This document shows, piece by piece, positions 8,007-17,530 of a stretch of DNA of 33,025 bases; within the stretch, counting starts at the first letter, position 1, and the number at the start of each line of letters is the position of its first letter. Origin of the DNA: Candidatus Zixiibacteriota bacterium (GTDB lineage: Bacteria; Zixibacteria; MSB-5A5; UM-FILTER-46-8); NCBI GenBank assembly GCA_014730345.1, contig WJIJ01000013.1:1-33025 (forward strand), read 5' to 3'. The notes below the pieces were generated by a model. The model ran no database searches. It was not told the DNA's origin and saw only the letters and a program-made list of their open reading frames with translations. A program made the position numbers and the translations under genes.

Positions 8007-9077
8007 CTACTTATGCTTCGATAATTCCGATTTTAAATAGTCTATAGGCTCGATCTTCCCAGGGTCACATCCTTTCATCAGAGCAAGGTAATAACTGGCG
8101 AAATCAATAATTTGCAACACATAAAACAATCTTTCAAGTAGAATTTTTCCAAAACTCGAAATTTCTATGACTTCAACCCCTTTTCTTCTTAAAAAGTCAG
8201 CAGTAATATCCATCCTCAGCTTTACACGGGCATGATCATCTAAATCCCGTATAAATATAGCTATTAATTTTGAAGTTGATAGGGATGTATCCTCAAAACC
8301 GACGATTTCGTTATGATTAACTTCGGGGAAGACATTGTAAAAGGAGAGGTGTTTGGCATTTTCGCACAACTGCCCTTGAAAACGGGCGGCAACCGGCAAA
8401 TAAAACCTGTTAGATGAGTAAATCAATGGAAGTTTATCTTTTATCTTCACCGCGAGTTGAACCGCGGGGTTTGAATCCAGCGCGGCATCAATATTCATTT
8501 TGGCGATATTGGCATCAACGAAATCCCCGAGTTTAATCAGGGTATCTTTTTCTAAATGGCAAAAACCGAGTTTTGACATTAATATGAGCATCGGGAGGAA
8601 AAAGTAACCCAGCGCCGCCCTCGGCGCGTATCCATTAGGAATTCTGATTAGGGGAACTTTGTCGCGTACCGCCCTTTTTGTCAATTTTCCATTCGAGCTT
8701 ATCGCTATAATATATGCTCCCCTTTCAAGGGCATGATAATAGGCGTCAAGGGTCTCCTCAGTTTCGCCGGAATAACTGGCGGCGATTACGAGGGTATCTT
8801 TATCCACAAAGCCCGGAATAGAATAGTCCCGGTGAACATAGATCGGTGGAATCGGCTGGGTGCACAGGAATCCCCTGAGCAATTCTCCTCCAATTGCCGA
8901 CCCTCCCATACCAGCAACGCAGATATTTTTTATAAAATCCCTCTGGATTGTGCCCGGATCGAATATATAGCCTATATCGACAGCATCACGGACCTGGTTT
9001 CCAAATCCGATCAAAGAGGAATAAAGATTGGACTTATCCAGTTCCCGAAGGTTTTTAATATCAGCGAAATCAACCAT
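8007..9077 (-). CDS. Bifunctional phosphoglucose/phosphomannose isomerase
   Basis: The 356-residue protein has two SIS (sugar isomerase) domains. It interconverts fructose 6-phosphate with glucose 6-phosphate and with mannose 6-phosphate. Diagnostic stretches are GMGGSAIGGELLRG (about residues 56-69), ASYSGETEETLDA (about 99-111), and FPEVNHNEIVG, which carries the catalytic Glu and His of this subfamily. The C-terminus KIEPIDYLKSEL is also typical. The family was first characterised in archaea such as Pyrobaculum and is patchy in bacteria. The gene starts at an ATG with GGAGGTG upstream and follows ptsI by 15 bases. It fits a sugar-phosphate role beside the nucleotidyltransferase. Confidence 0.92.
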   Translation of the reverse strand: MVDFADIKNLRELDKSNLYSSLIGFGNQVRDAVDIGYIFDPGTIQRDFIKNICVAGMGGSAIGGELLRGFLCTQPIPPIYVHRDYSIPGFVDKDTLVIAASYSGETEETLDAYYHALERGAYIIAISSNGKLTKRAVRDKVPLIRIPNGYAPRAALGYFFLPMLILMSKLGFCHLEKDTLIKLGDFVDANIAKMNIDAALDSNPAVQLAVKIKDKLPLIYSSNRFYLPVAARFQGQLCENAKHLSFYNVFPEVNHNEIVGFEDTSLSTSKLIAIFIRDLDDHARVKLRMDITADFLRRKGVEVIEISSFGKILLERLFYVLQIIDFASYYLALMKGCDPGKIEPIDYLKSELSKHK

Positions 9078-9092
9078 TTACACCTCCGGGAG

Positions 9093-10877
9093 TTAAATTG
9101 GACAGCTTGAACCCTCAAAATGCTCGGTAAGATAGTTTGCCAGCAGATTTTTTAATTGCCCGGTAGATTCGGCATCCAGAGCCTTCTTAGCGATATCCTG
9201 AGCATCCCGGTAAAATATATTCCGAATAATATTCTTGATTTGGGGAAGAGTTGAATATGGAGCTGAAAGGGCGCTGGCGCCGAGCCCCACCAGCAACACG
9301 GTTGCCAATGGATCGCCGGCCATTTCGCCGCATACACTAACCGGTATACCGGCATCCCGGGCTCCTTTTATGGCCATCGCAGTCAACTTTATGACCGCGG
9401 GATCAAAACTTTCAAAAAGCTTGCTTACTATCTCATTTCCGCGGTCTACAGCAAGCGTGTATTGGGTTAAATCGTTAGTACCAATGGAAAAGAAATCAAC
9501 ATATTTGGCGATCGAGATGGCATTAATGGCGGCGGATGGAATCTCTATCATTATCCCGAACCTGGTCTCGGGATTGAAGGCTATCCCTTCGTCCTTCAAT
9601 TCCTTTTTAACCTGTTCGAATATCTCTTTACTTTCGCAAACCTCATCAATGTTGCATATCATGGGAAGCATTATGGAAACATCGCCGTAAGCCGAAGCCC
9701 TTAATATGGCTCGCAACTGCGACTTGAAGTAATCCCTTAAGGTTAAACTTATGCGAATCGCCCTCCAGCCCAGAAAGGGATTTACTTCGAAGGTCCTCAG
9801 AGAATCCTCTATAAATTTATCCCCGCCAAGGTCAAAAGTACGTATTGTTACCGGGCGAGGCGATATTTTTTCAACTATCTTGCGATATACTTTAAACTGC
9901 TGTTCCTCAGACGGCAAACCTCCATGGGTAAAATACATAAATTCGCTTCGGTAAAGCCCTATCCCTTCAGCGCCAACAGAAAGGGCCATATCAATTTCGG
10001 ATACCAATTCTATATTAGCCAACAGATTAACCCTATGTCCATCAAGTGTTGCCGCAGGTTCATCACGGGCTACCAGCAGTTGTTCCTGCTCACGGGCATA
10101 GTTTAGATAACGCTCGTTGTATCTCTCAATAGTGTCTTCTGTGGGATTAATAATCAGCTTGCCCTGATAGCCATCGATTATAGCATGGGGTTCGCCCTCA
10201 AGTCTTTCGAAATCATCCTCGATTCCCAGAACAGCGGGAATATTCAAGGATTTAGCCAATAGCGCGGTATGGGAAGTTACGCCGCCTTCGCGGGTTACAA
10301 TACCGACCACGTTGCTTCCCGCAATCTGGGCTATTTCACCAGCACTCAATGCTTTAGCGGCTACGATTGAGGGTTCTTTTATAGAAACGAGTGTCTGATG
10401 GCGTAATCCGCGAAGATTTGTTAATACCTTCGCCCTAATACCATTAATATCAAAAAGACGCTGTCGGAAATACTCGTTGGTAGACTTTTTCAGGGATTCG
10501 GTTACTGTTCTTATTTCATTATCATAGGCGAATTCGGCGTTTACCTTTTCTTCACGGATACGGGATACAATACGACGGTTCATCTCCTCGTCGCTCAAAA
10601 TCATGATCTGAACTTCGAGTATATCAGCCACATCACTTCCGATGCGCTTTATCATATCCCGCTTCAGACGCGTTATTTCGGTGATGGCATCGGTGATAGC
10701 GTCACGAAACCGGCGCACCTCAGTGTCGATTTCCGCCGCGTGAAGATTCTCCTTTTTAACCGGTATCTTATGCCATTTGATTACCAGCAGTTTGCCGGAA
10801 GAAATCCCCGGTGAACCGGAAATGCCATTTATGATTAATTCATCCTTAACCGTATTTATTTGATTATTTTTCGCCAA
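9093..10877 (-). CDS. ptsI: PTS Enzyme I (PEP-protein phosphotransferase)
   Basis: The 594-residue protein takes phosphate from phosphoenolpyruvate and hands it to HPr. The phosphorylated histidine is His203 in REGGVTSHTALLA. The C-terminal PEP-binding barrel shows GIGLYRSEFMY, TIRTFDLGGDKF, FFSIGTNDLTQYTLAVDRGN and the active-site VCGEMAGDP. Length and domain order are normal. The TTG start at 10877 lies inside the 3' end of the HPr gene, with a 14-base overlap and only a weak GAG upstream, so translational coupling is likely. No sugar-specific Enzyme II is in the window. The system may transport sugar with distant partners or serve regulation. Confidence 0.95.
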   Translation of the reverse strand: MAKNNQINTVKDELIINGISGSPGISSGKLLVIKWHKIPVKKENLHAAEIDTEVRRFRDAITDAITEITRLKRDMIKRIGSDVADILEVQIMILSDEEMNRRIVSRIREEKVNAEFAYDNEIRTVTESLKKSTNEYFRQRLFDINGIRAKVLTNLRGLRHQTLVSIKEPSIVAAKALSAGEIAQIAGSNVVGIVTREGGVTSHTALLAKSLNIPAVLGIEDDFERLEGEPHAIIDGYQGKLIINPTEDTIERYNERYLNYAREQEQLLVARDEPAATLDGHRVNLLANIELVSEIDMALSVGAEGIGLYRSEFMYFTHGGLPSEEQQFKVYRKIVEKISPRPVTIRTFDLGGDKFIEDSLRTFEVNPFLGWRAIRISLTLRDYFKSQLRAILRASAYGDVSIMLPMICNIDEVCESKEIFEQVKKELKDEGIAFNPETRFGIMIEIPSAAINAISIAKYVDFFSIGTNDLTQYTLAVDRGNEIVSKLFESFDPAVIKLTAMAIKGARDAGIPVSVCGEMAGDPLATVLLVGLGASALSAPYSTLPQIKNIIRNIFYRDAQDIAKKALDAESTGQLKNLLANYLTEHFEGSSCPI

Positions 10878-11130
10878 AATTCTCTTTAAACATTTGAATT
10901 ATAGTTTCGAGGGCCTGCTGTTCATCAGGACCGTCTATCTTGAGAGTAATCCAGCTTCCTGTTTCAGCGGCGAGCATCATGATTCCCATTATCGACTTAC
11001 AATTTACTTCAATACCGTCCTTAATAGCAAATATTTCCGATTTAAATTTTGATGCTGTGGACACAAGCATAGCCGCGGGCCGGGCATGCAATCCCAATTT
11101 ATTAGTAATTTGAATTTTCTCTTCCAGCAA
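10864..11130 (-). CDS. ptsH: HPr phosphocarrier protein
   Basis: The 88-residue HPr receives phosphate from Enzyme I at His15 (GLHARPAA) and passes it to Enzyme II proteins. It also has Ser46 in CKSIMGIMML, the site that HPr kinase/phosphorylase modifies in bacteria that have that enzyme. The start is TTG at 11130: the frame upstream has no ATG or GTG and the N-terminus aligns with the family. It is the first gene of the metabolic cluster after a 99-base gap, and a promoter candidate lies in that gap. Confidence 0.93.
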   Translation of the reverse strand: MLEEKIQITNKLGLHARPAAMLVSTASKFKSEIFAIKDGIEVNCKSIMGIMMLAAETGSWITLKIDGPDEQQALETIIQMFKENFGEK

Positions 11131-11160
11131 ACCGTCATCTACCTGCCTTATGTTGTTAAT

Positions 11161-11188
11161 ATTCTATATGTTAGAGTTATCGGTTAAA
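11161..11188 (-). promoter_or_regulatory. Candidate promoter of the HPr-ptsI cluster
   Basis: On the minus strand TTTAAC (11183-11188) and TAGAAT (11161-11166) are 16 bases apart. The -10 box matches the consensus in five of six positions, while the -35 box is poor. A start near 11154 would give a leader of about 24 bases. The position in the only real gap between dprA and HPr supports it. Confidence 0.3.
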
Positions 11189-11229
11189 GTATTAGTTTCT
11201 CTATTTTCTATAATGCGATTTGTAAAAAT

Positions 11230-12348
11230 TCAAACTCGCGCGTATCGTTGACCGGGCAGAGCTCTAATATATCCCATAAGCTCCATTTCCAGCAGATTAT
11301 TTAATACATTCGGGATATCAGATTCAACCTTTTTGGCGATTTTATCAACATGTAAGCCGGTGCTGTCAAGACACTCGTAAATCTGCTTTTGCTGACCGGA
11401 AAGTTTTTCCATGGTTTTCTTTTCAGATTTGGAAACCAATGGGATATCGATTTGATTATGCAGTTCTTCGATAATATCCTGCGCGCATGTCGTTAATTTC
11501 GCACCCGACTTAATAAGGTTATTAGTTCCGTCACTATACGGCGAATCGGCCGGACCGGGCACCGCGAACACTCCCCGTCCCTGCTCAAGGGCATGCCTGG
11601 CAGTGGAAAGAGCGCCGCTCCGGTACGCGGCCTCGATTACAGCAACTCCATGAGACAAGCCGCTCAAAACCCGGTTTCGCTTGGGGAAATTTCCTCCCAC
11701 TGGCGGTGTTCCCGGGAAAAACTCCGATATAAGGCAGCCCTTTTCGCAAAGCTGACCGAAAAGGTCTTTGTTTTCCGGGGGATATATCCGGTCCAATCCG
11801 CATCCCATAACCGCCGCGGTGAAACCACCGTTTTCTACAGCGGTCTTATGAGCAATAGTATCAATCCCACGGGCGAAACCGGAGATGATGGCGAATCCCG
11901 CCTCCACCAGTTCCTGGGTAATTTTACGGGACATGCTTTTGCCATAACCCGAAGCTTTCCTGCTGCCAACAATCGCTACCGATGGCATATTCAGTCGTGA
12001 TATATCGCCCCTGTAGAATAGAATTGGCGGACAATCATATATGTTCTTCAGGTTACGCGGATAATCAGCATCCTGGAAGTTGACAATTTTTATTTCTTCT
12101 TTTTCCAACGTGGCAAAAAGGGAGTCAATGATCTGATTATCATACCCCTTTTTGATAGTATTTGCCTGCCTGGCGCCGATATAGCCGGTCTGCAGAATAT
12201 CTTCCTCGGAGGCTTCGAAAACCGCCTCCGCGGTACCGAAATTTTCCAGCAGTTTTCTGAATCTGATTTCGCCTATACCGGGAAGCATAAACAAACCCAG
12301 GAAATCCGCTAAACCTCTATTTTGTTTTAATGTATCAGCGTTGTTCAA
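11230..12348 (-). CDS. dprA: DNA-processing protein DprA (DNA-uptake RecA loader)
   Basis: The 372-residue protein belongs to the DprA/Smf family, which binds incoming single-stranded DNA during transformation and loads RecA. The N-terminal part (about 10-75) is a helix-hairpin-helix or SAM-like region with LPGIGEIRFRKLL. The central Rossmann-like domain shows IVGSRKASGYG, ISGFARGIDTIAH, VMGCGLDRIYPPEN, FPKRNRVLSGLSHGVAVIEA and SGALSTARHALEQGR. A C-terminal winged-helix DML1-type domain ends at QRYARV. The start is TTG at 12348, overlapping the end of obg by 14 bases, with no strong ribosome binding site. Presence of dprA alone does not prove natural competence. Confidence 0.93.
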   Translation of the reverse strand: MNNADTLKQNRGLADFLGLFMLPGIGEIRFRKLLENFGTAEAVFEASEEDILQTGYIGARQANTIKKGYDNQIIDSLFATLEKEEIKIVNFQDADYPRNLKNIYDCPPILFYRGDISRLNMPSVAIVGSRKASGYGKSMSRKITQELVEAGFAIISGFARGIDTIAHKTAVENGGFTAAVMGCGLDRIYPPENKDLFGQLCEKGCLISEFFPGTPPVGGNFPKRNRVLSGLSHGVAVIEAAYRSGALSTARHALEQGRGVFAVPGPADSPYSDGTNNLIKSGAKLTTCAQDIIEELHNQIDIPLVSKSEKKTMEKLSGQQKQIYECLDSTGLHVDKIAKKVESDIPNVLNNLLEMELMGYIRALPGQRYARV

Positions 12349-13315
12349 TTATGTTACTAAGCTTATTTACGAGTTCATCAAGTCCCGTTCCGACGGCGGC
12401 CGATATTAAAAAACACTCCATACCCTGGCCATCGAAATAGCGTAATCCTTCATCATCCTTTATACCGGTGTCAATCTTGTTAAGAGCGATTAAAAACGGC
12501 TTTTCGAGCAATGCAGGGTTGTATTTTCCCAACTCACCGCGAAGTTGATTAAAAACCGTTTCTGAATTTCCCTCGGTAATGTCGATAAGATACAAAAGTA
12601 CCGCTGTTCTTTCAATATGTTTGAGAAAATTTATTCCGAGGCCCTTCCCTTCAGCAGCGCCTTCTATCAGCCCGGGAATATCAGCCATCACGAAACTTTT
12701 ATAGTCACCGTATTTTATGATTCCCAAAACCGGCGACAAGGTTGTGAACGGATAATCCGCTATTTTGGGTTTCGCGGAGCTTAATCTCGAGATAAGCGTA
12801 GATTTTCCGGCATTGGGCAGTCCCACCAGGCCGACATCGGCAAGCAATTTCAGTTCAAGGGAGATATCCCGGTATTCGCCTTCTTCCCCTTCGGTAGCTG
12901 TCCGCGGGGTTTGATTAGTAGGCGATTTGAACCTCGCATTGCCTTTTCCGCCCCTGCCGCCGTGGACTACAATAAATTGCAGGCCAACTTCTGACAGGTC
13001 GGCAAGAGTTTCTTCGCTGTCCAGGTCTTTAACTATGGTACCCGGCGGTACCGGGATTATAGCATCTTCGCCGTTTTTACCATACCTGTTATTAGGTCCT
13101 CCGCGGCCGCCGTTTTCGCCTTTAAAAATCTTTTTATATTTGAAATCCTGAAGTGTCGAGAGATTTTCGTCAACAACAAGGACTACGTCGCCCCCCTTAC
13201 CGCCATCGCCTCCATCAGGTCCGCCTTTTGGCATATATTTCTCACGATGAAAACTTATTAAACCATCGCCGCCATTCCCCCCCTGAACGGTTACCTCGAC
13301 ATAATCAACGAACAT
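12335..13315 (-). CDS. obgE: Obg-family GTPase
   Basis: A 326-residue Obg/CgtA GTPase that associates with the 50S ribosomal subunit and couples growth state to ribosome maturation. The glycine-rich Obg fold fills residues 1-155 (PKGGPDGGDGGKGGDV near 29-44). The G domain follows with G1 GLPNAGKST, G3 DIPGLIEGA, G4 NKID and G5 ISAA. The protein ends soon after the G domain, so the variable C-terminal OCT domain of longer members is absent. I prefer the ATG at 13315 over the TTG one codon upstream, because the family begins MFVD/MKFVD. It directly follows the cdaA stop codon. Confidence 0.94.
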   Translation of the reverse strand: MFVDYVEVTVQGGNGGDGLISFHREKYMPKGGPDGGDGGKGGDVVLVVDENLSTLQDFKYKKIFKGENGGRGGPNNRYGKNGEDAIIPVPPGTIVKDLDSEETLADLSEVGLQFIVVHGGRGGKGNARFKSPTNQTPRTATEGEEGEYRDISLELKLLADVGLVGLPNAGKSTLISRLSSAKPKIADYPFTTLSPVLGIIKYGDYKSFVMADIPGLIEGAAEGKGLGINFLKHIERTAVLLYLIDITEGNSETVFNQLRGELGKYNPALLEKPFLIALNKIDTGIKDDEGLRYFDGQGMECFLISAAVGTGLDELVNKLSNIIEQR

Positions 13316-13318
13316 CAA

Positions 13319-14089
13319 CTACTTACGGCCCTCGATAATTTTTTTCAGGTTGCTGGAAAGCATCTTGGAATCGATGCCTTTATTGAGGATTCCATCGTAG
13401 GCGATAGAAATCCGGCCGGTTTCCTCGGAAACAACCACCGCTACCGCGTCGCTGTCCTCGGTGAGCCCCACGGCGGCTTTGTGGCGGGTGCCATAGGACT
13501 GGTGGAAAACGGGATTCTGGGTCAGCGGCAGGGTACATCCGGCGGCGGCAATCAAGTCGCCCTGTATAATAATAGCGCCGTCATGAAGCGGTGTATGCGG
13601 GGCGAAAATGGTTACCATGGTTTCCGACGATACCGCGGCTCCGAGCTTTTTGCCGGTTTCCACAATATAGTTCAAGCCTACATCGCGCTCGAAACATATC
13701 AACGCTCCCCATTTTCTCGCGGATAGCTGTTCCACGGCGCGGGTTACTTCATCATATATATTCTTTGCTTCGCTTTTAAACATGCTCTGGAAAATACGGT
13801 TGCGCCCCATCTGCATGAGGATTCTTCTTATCTCGGGTTGAAAGACAATAACCAGAACAATTACGCCAACGGTAGCGATATTGGTTATCAGCCATTTCAA
13901 CGCGTCGAGTTCAAACCAGAAAGCGAGGAAAGATAGAAGCACCAGGAAAAGGATGCCGACCAGTATCTGGATCGACTTGGTGCCTTTCATGAGGGTTAAA
14001 AGCTTGTAAATGATATAGCTTACTATCGCTATATCCAGAAGATCGATAACGGTAAATTTTAAAAAAGCTATTTGAAAAAGGTCAAACAT
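13319..14089 (-). CDS. cdaA: Diadenylate cyclase CdaA (c-di-AMP synthase)
   Basis: The 256-residue membrane enzyme condenses two ATP into cyclic di-AMP. Three membrane helices lie near 14-34, 39-59 and 64-83, followed by the DAC catalytic domain. Its LHDGAII motif has DGA at 170-172, and GTRHKAAVG is at 200-208. The second motif is usually GTRHRAA; here the last Arg is Lys, a mild change. In many bacteria cdaA lies next to a cdaR or glmM gene. Here it sits between folP and obg, and no CdaR-type regulator follows. ATG overlaps the folP stop by 8 bases. A matching hydrolase candidate lies at 21905-24124. Confidence 0.93.
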   Translation of the reverse strand: MFDLFQIAFLKFTVIDLLDIAIVSYIIYKLLTLMKGTKSIQILVGILFLVLLSFLAFWFELDALKWLITNIATVGVIVLVIVFQPEIRRILMQMGRNRIFQSMFKSEAKNIYDEVTRAVEQLSARKWGALICFERDVGLNYIVETGKKLGAAVSSETMVTIFAPHTPLHDGAIIIQGDLIAAAGCTLPLTQNPVFHQSYGTRHKAAVGLTEDSDAVAVVVSEETGRISIAYDGILNKGIDSKMLSSNLKKIIEGRK

Positions 14090-14966
14090 CCCCTGAAGAC
14101 CTGTTAGATTTATAAGAAGCGATTATTTTTAAAACGTCTACAGTTTCTTTTACATCATGCACTCTCAGTATGTCAACATCATTCATGGCGCAGATACAGT
14201 TAACCGCCACCGAGCCGGCGAGACGAGCTTCAACATCCCTGCCGGTTATCTTGCCAATAAATGACTTCCGGGAAGCGCCGATCAATACAGGATAACCAGA
14301 TTTCTTGAACACGGGAATTGCACGCAATAGCTCGATATTGCCTTCCACAGTTTTACCGAAGCCTATTCCCGGATCGACTACAATCCGATTACGCGGTACG
14401 CCCGATTCTTCGGAATAATTTCCCCGTTCAGCAAGGAAAGTATATATCTCATTAATTATATCGTTATAACGCGGGTTTTTCTGCATATCTTTCGGAGAAC
14501 CTTTCATGTGCATTAATATAAGACCGGTTCCTTTCTTGACGGCAACTTGAACCATTTTTTCATCGAATCTCAGCGCGGAGACATCGTTGATAATGACCGC
14601 TCCGGCATCGACAGCGTCCCCGGCAACCAGCGAAGAGGTAGTGTCGATGGAGATAACTGCCTCAGGTAAACATTCCTTTATCTTCCCGATAACCGGACAT
14701 ACCCGCCGAATCTGTTCATCCTGGGGGACCGATTCGGAACCGGGACGGGTGGACTCGCCGCCGATATCGATTATATCAGCTCCCTCTTCAATCATCTTCA
14801 GCCCCCTCTCCACGGCTTCATCCGTGGAATAATACTTTCCTCCATCTGAGAAGGAATCGGGGGTTACATTCAGGATCCCCATAATCAAAGGCCTGTTTTG
14901 CGCAGGGTTAAAATGCCATAAACCGCCGGATTTCCTTTCCGGCTTTATATTTTCTGTGCGGTTCAT
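14082..14966 (-). CDS. folP: Dihydropteroate synthase
   Basis: The 294-residue TIM-barrel enzyme joins 4-aminobenzoate to the pterin diphosphate in folate synthesis. All signature loops are present: MGILNVTPDSFSDGG, DIGGESTRPGS, SIDTT, INDVSAL, VDPGIGFGKT, IGASRKSFIG and the C-terminal RVHDV. The N-terminal 28 residues ahead of LIMGILNVTPD are somewhat longer than minimal members. It starts with ATG 10 bases after folE, so two folate genes are adjacent. folB and folK are not in the window. Confidence 0.96.
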   Translation of the reverse strand: MNRTENIKPERKSGGLWHFNPAQNRPLIMGILNVTPDSFSDGGKYYSTDEAVERGLKMIEEGADIIDIGGESTRPGSESVPQDEQIRRVCPVIGKIKECLPEAVISIDTTSSLVAGDAVDAGAVIINDVSALRFDEKMVQVAVKKGTGLILMHMKGSPKDMQKNPRYNDIINEIYTFLAERGNYSEESGVPRNRIVVDPGIGFGKTVEGNIELLRAIPVFKKSGYPVLIGASRKSFIGKITGRDVEARLAGSVAVNCICAMNDVDILRVHDVKETVDVLKIIASYKSNRSSGDV

Positions 14967-14975
14967 TGTATAGAA

Positions 14976-15554
14976 TTATTTTCCGTTGCTGTTGATTAAA
15001 AAGAGAGCTTCTTCGCGGGTAGCGTCCTTACGGAAAGCCCCGCGGATGGCGGATGAAACTGTTTTGATCCCGGGCTGATGCAAATTGCGCATGGTCAGGC
15101 ATAGTTGGACGGCTTCAGTGATAACGAAAACGCCCATTGGCTTAAGAACTTCCATGAGCACATCAGCAATCTCACCGGTTAACTTCTCCTGTATCTGGGG
15201 CCGCCGCGATAAACATTCTACGACCCTGACCAGGGACGAAAAACCGGTAACTTTATTTCTTTTGGGGATATATGCTATATGCGTTTCCCCAAAGAAAGGC
15301 AAGAGGTGGTGTTCGCACATTGAATAATACGAAATTCCACGGGCTATTATCATCTCTTCCTGGTTTTCGGCGTCGAAGACTTTTATATAATCACGGGGGT
15401 CTTTGTAAATATTGCTGAAGAATTCATCGTAGAATTCAGAGACCCGCCTTGCGGTTCCCTTCATTCTGCCGCTATCAACGCCAGAACCTAAACCGGCTAC
15501 GATCTCATTGACAGCAGTATATATCCTTTTTTTGTTAACCTTGCCCCTTGTCAT
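14976..15554 (-). CDS. folE: FolE-like GTP cyclohydrolase I with altered active site
   Basis: The 192-residue T-fold protein aligns over its full length with GTP cyclohydrolase I, which makes dihydroneopterin triphosphate from GTP. The zinc site is intact: Cys80 and His83 in [10 protein letters not shown], and Cys152 in QLCLTMR. Compared with my memory of the Bacillus and E. coli proteins, three usually conserved residues differ. The catalytic His (E. coli His179) is Gln150, a triphosphate-contacting Lys in GLSKL is Ser107 in GFSSL, and a Lys after TPxRVAK is Glu40. The gene overlaps the ftsH end by 20 bases and precedes folP. It may be a diverged FolE with changed chemistry or substrate. The assignment to the family is firm, the exact reaction is not. 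Confidence 0.88.
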   Translation of the reverse strand: MTRGKVNKKRIYTAVNEIVAGLGSGVDSGRMKGTARRVSEFYDEFFSNIYKDPRDYIKVFDAENQEEMIIARGISYYSMCEHHLLPFFGETHIAYIPKRNKVTGFSSLVRVVECLSRRPQIQEKLTGEIADVLMEVLKPMGVFVITEAVQLCLTMRNLHQPGIKTVSSAIRGAFRKDATREEALFLINSNGK

Positions 15555-17529
15555 CCACCTTTACCGGTTCCAACGGTTCGCCTTTCATGATCTGGTCGAT
15601 CTGACTGCCGTCGAGAACTTCCCGCTCTATCAGTGTCCTCGCCAATTTATGAAGAGTTTCTATATTATCCGAAAGTAATTTTTTCGCTTTTGATTCAGCT
15701 TCGAGTATTATCCGCCGGACCTCGTCATCAATTAGTTCCGCGGTGCGCTCAGAATAATCACGTTTCTGGCTTATTTCGCGCCCGAGGAAGATTTGCTCAT
15801 CACGCTTGCCGAATGTAAGCGGACCGAGTTTCTCGGACATTCCCCATTCACAGACCATCTTCCTTGAGAGGTGAGTAGCTCTCTCGAGGTCATTACCCGC
15901 CCCGGTGGTGAAGTGATTGAATACCAGTTCCTCGGCTACCCTGCCGCCGAGGGTATAAACCAACCGGGTTTCAAGATATTCCCGCGAGTGAGTATGCCTT
16001 TCATCGATAGGCAGGTAATGGGTTGAACCGAGGGAAAGACCACGGGGAACAATAGTTACTTTGTGCACCGGGTCGGAACCGGGGATAAGCTTGGCGACCA
16101 GCGCGTGCCCGGCTTCATGGTAAGCAGTGGTTTTCTTCTCCTCATCGGAGATAACCAGACTACGCCGCTCGGTACCCATCATGACTTTATCCTTGGCGTC
16201 CTCGAAATCTTCCATACTGACCTTGCTCCGGTTGCGGCGCGCCGCCAGCAGGGCGGCTTCATTGACAAGGTTGGCGATATCGGCGCCGGATAAACCGGGG
16301 GTACCCCGTGCGAGAACATTAAGGTCGACATCTTCAGCCATTACTATTTTGCGGGTATGAACCTTGAGTATGCCCTCCCTGCCCTTAACGTCGGGGCTGT
16401 CCACAACGATCTGACGGTCGAAACGACCGGGACGCAGGAGGGCCGGATCGAGAACATCCGGGCGGTTAGTAGCGGCTATGAGAATTACACCGTCGTTGGA
16501 TTCGAAACCGTCCATCTCTACCAGAAGCTGGTTCAGGGTTTGCTCGCGCTCGTCGTGACCGCCGCCGAGACCAGCTCCCCTGTGCCTGCCCACCGCATCG
16601 ATTTCATCGATAAATATGATACAGGGAGCGTTTTTCTTTCCCTGCTCGAATAAATCCCTAACGCGGGATGCGCCTACGCCTACGAACATTTCTACGAAAT
16701 CCGAACCGGACATGCTGAAAAAGGGTACGCCCGCTTCGCCGGCAACCGCCTTGGCCAGCAACGTTTTACCGGTTCCAGGGGGGCCCAGTAAAAGCGCGCC
16801 CTTGGGTATTTTACCGCCCAGTTTCTGGTACTTGGCCGGATCCTTTAAAAATTCTATTACTTCCTGGAGTTCTTCCTTGGCTTCATCGGCGCCGGCGACA
16901 TCCTCGAAGGTTACCTTGGGCCGGTCACCAGTTAGAAGCCTTGCCCGGGATTTACCAAATGAGAAGATTCCCTTGGTGCCGCCTCCCTGCATTTGACGGA
17001 GCATGAACAACCAGAAAAGTATCAATAATAGCCAGGGCAGTGTTGACAGTAGGATCGATGCCCAGTTTATGCTAACAGGTTCGGCGCTTATTTTTATCTC
17101 CGCCTGACGCAACTTAGTAACCAAATCGGGATCATCGAAGGGAATATAGGTTTTAAATTTCTGATATGTCCCCTTCCTGCCGTTGACGACAGCGGTATAA
17201 TCCTCGACGAATTCGCCTTGAACATCTTTTTCGATAAATTTCACCTTGCTGATGTTTCCGTCCTCAACCTGTTGCATAAATTCTGAGTAGTCGATATCGA
17301 CAACTTCTTCCTTGTTGCCGTAATAAAGCTGTACGAACAGGACGGACAGCAATATGATCATTGCCCAGAATGCCAGCGTGCGGCTTGTTTTTTTCCAGGG
17401 CATATCGGGTTTGGGGCCGCCGCCGCTTCCCGATGATTTACCGCCGTCTTTAGGTTTAAAATCCATCCGAGGTTTCTTGTTGTCGTTCTGGTAATCCACG
17501 TTATTGTTTTTTCTATTATCTTCCAACAT
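15535..17529 (-). CDS. ftsH: FtsH membrane AAA+ zinc protease
   Basis: The 664-residue ATP-dependent protease degrades membrane and regulatory proteins. Two membrane helices (about 52-71 and 157-178) bracket a small periplasmic domain. The AAA+ module has Walker A GPPGTGKT (249-256), Walker B IIFIDE (304-309) and the arginine-finger region [19 protein letters not shown]. The peptidase has zinc motif HEAGH (471-475) and a third ligand in [11 protein letters not shown] Gly/Ser/Lys-rich cytoplasmic N-terminal tail of about 45 residues precedes the first helix, longer than in many FtsH proteins. ATG at 17529 lies 1 base after the hpt stop. The order tilS, hpt, ftsH is widespread in bacteria. Confidence 0.98.
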   Translation of the reverse strand: MLEDNRKNNNVDYQNDNKKPRMDFKPKDGGKSSGSGGGPKPDMPWKKTSRTLAFWAMIILLSVLFVQLYYGNKEEVVDIDYSEFMQQVEDGNISKVKFIEKDVQGEFVEDYTAVVNGRKGTYQKFKTYIPFDDPDLVTKLRQAEIKISAEPVSINWASILLSTLPWLLLILFWLFMLRQMQGGGTKGIFSFGKSRARLLTGDRPKVTFEDVAGADEAKEELQEVIEFLKDPAKYQKLGGKIPKGALLLGPPGTGKTLLAKAVAGEAGVPFFSMSGSDFVEMFVGVGASRVRDLFEQGKKNAPCIIFIDEIDAVGRHRGAGLGGGHDEREQTLNQLLVEMDGFESNDGVILIAATNRPDVLDPALLRPGRFDRQIVVDSPDVKGREGILKVHTRKIVMAEDVDLNVLARGTPGLSGADIANLVNEAALLAARRNRSKVSMEDFEDAKDKVMMGTERRSLVISDEEKKTTAYHEAGHALVAKLIPGSDPVHKVTIVPRGLSLGSTHYLPIDERHTHSREYLETRLVYTLGGRVAEELVFNHFTTGAGNDLERATHLSRKMVCEWGMSEKLGPLTFGKRDEQIFLGREISQKRDYSERTAELIDDEVRRIILEAESKAKKLLSDNIETLHKLARTLIEREVLDGSQIDQIMKGEPLEPVKVDDKGQG

Positions 17530-17530
17530 A

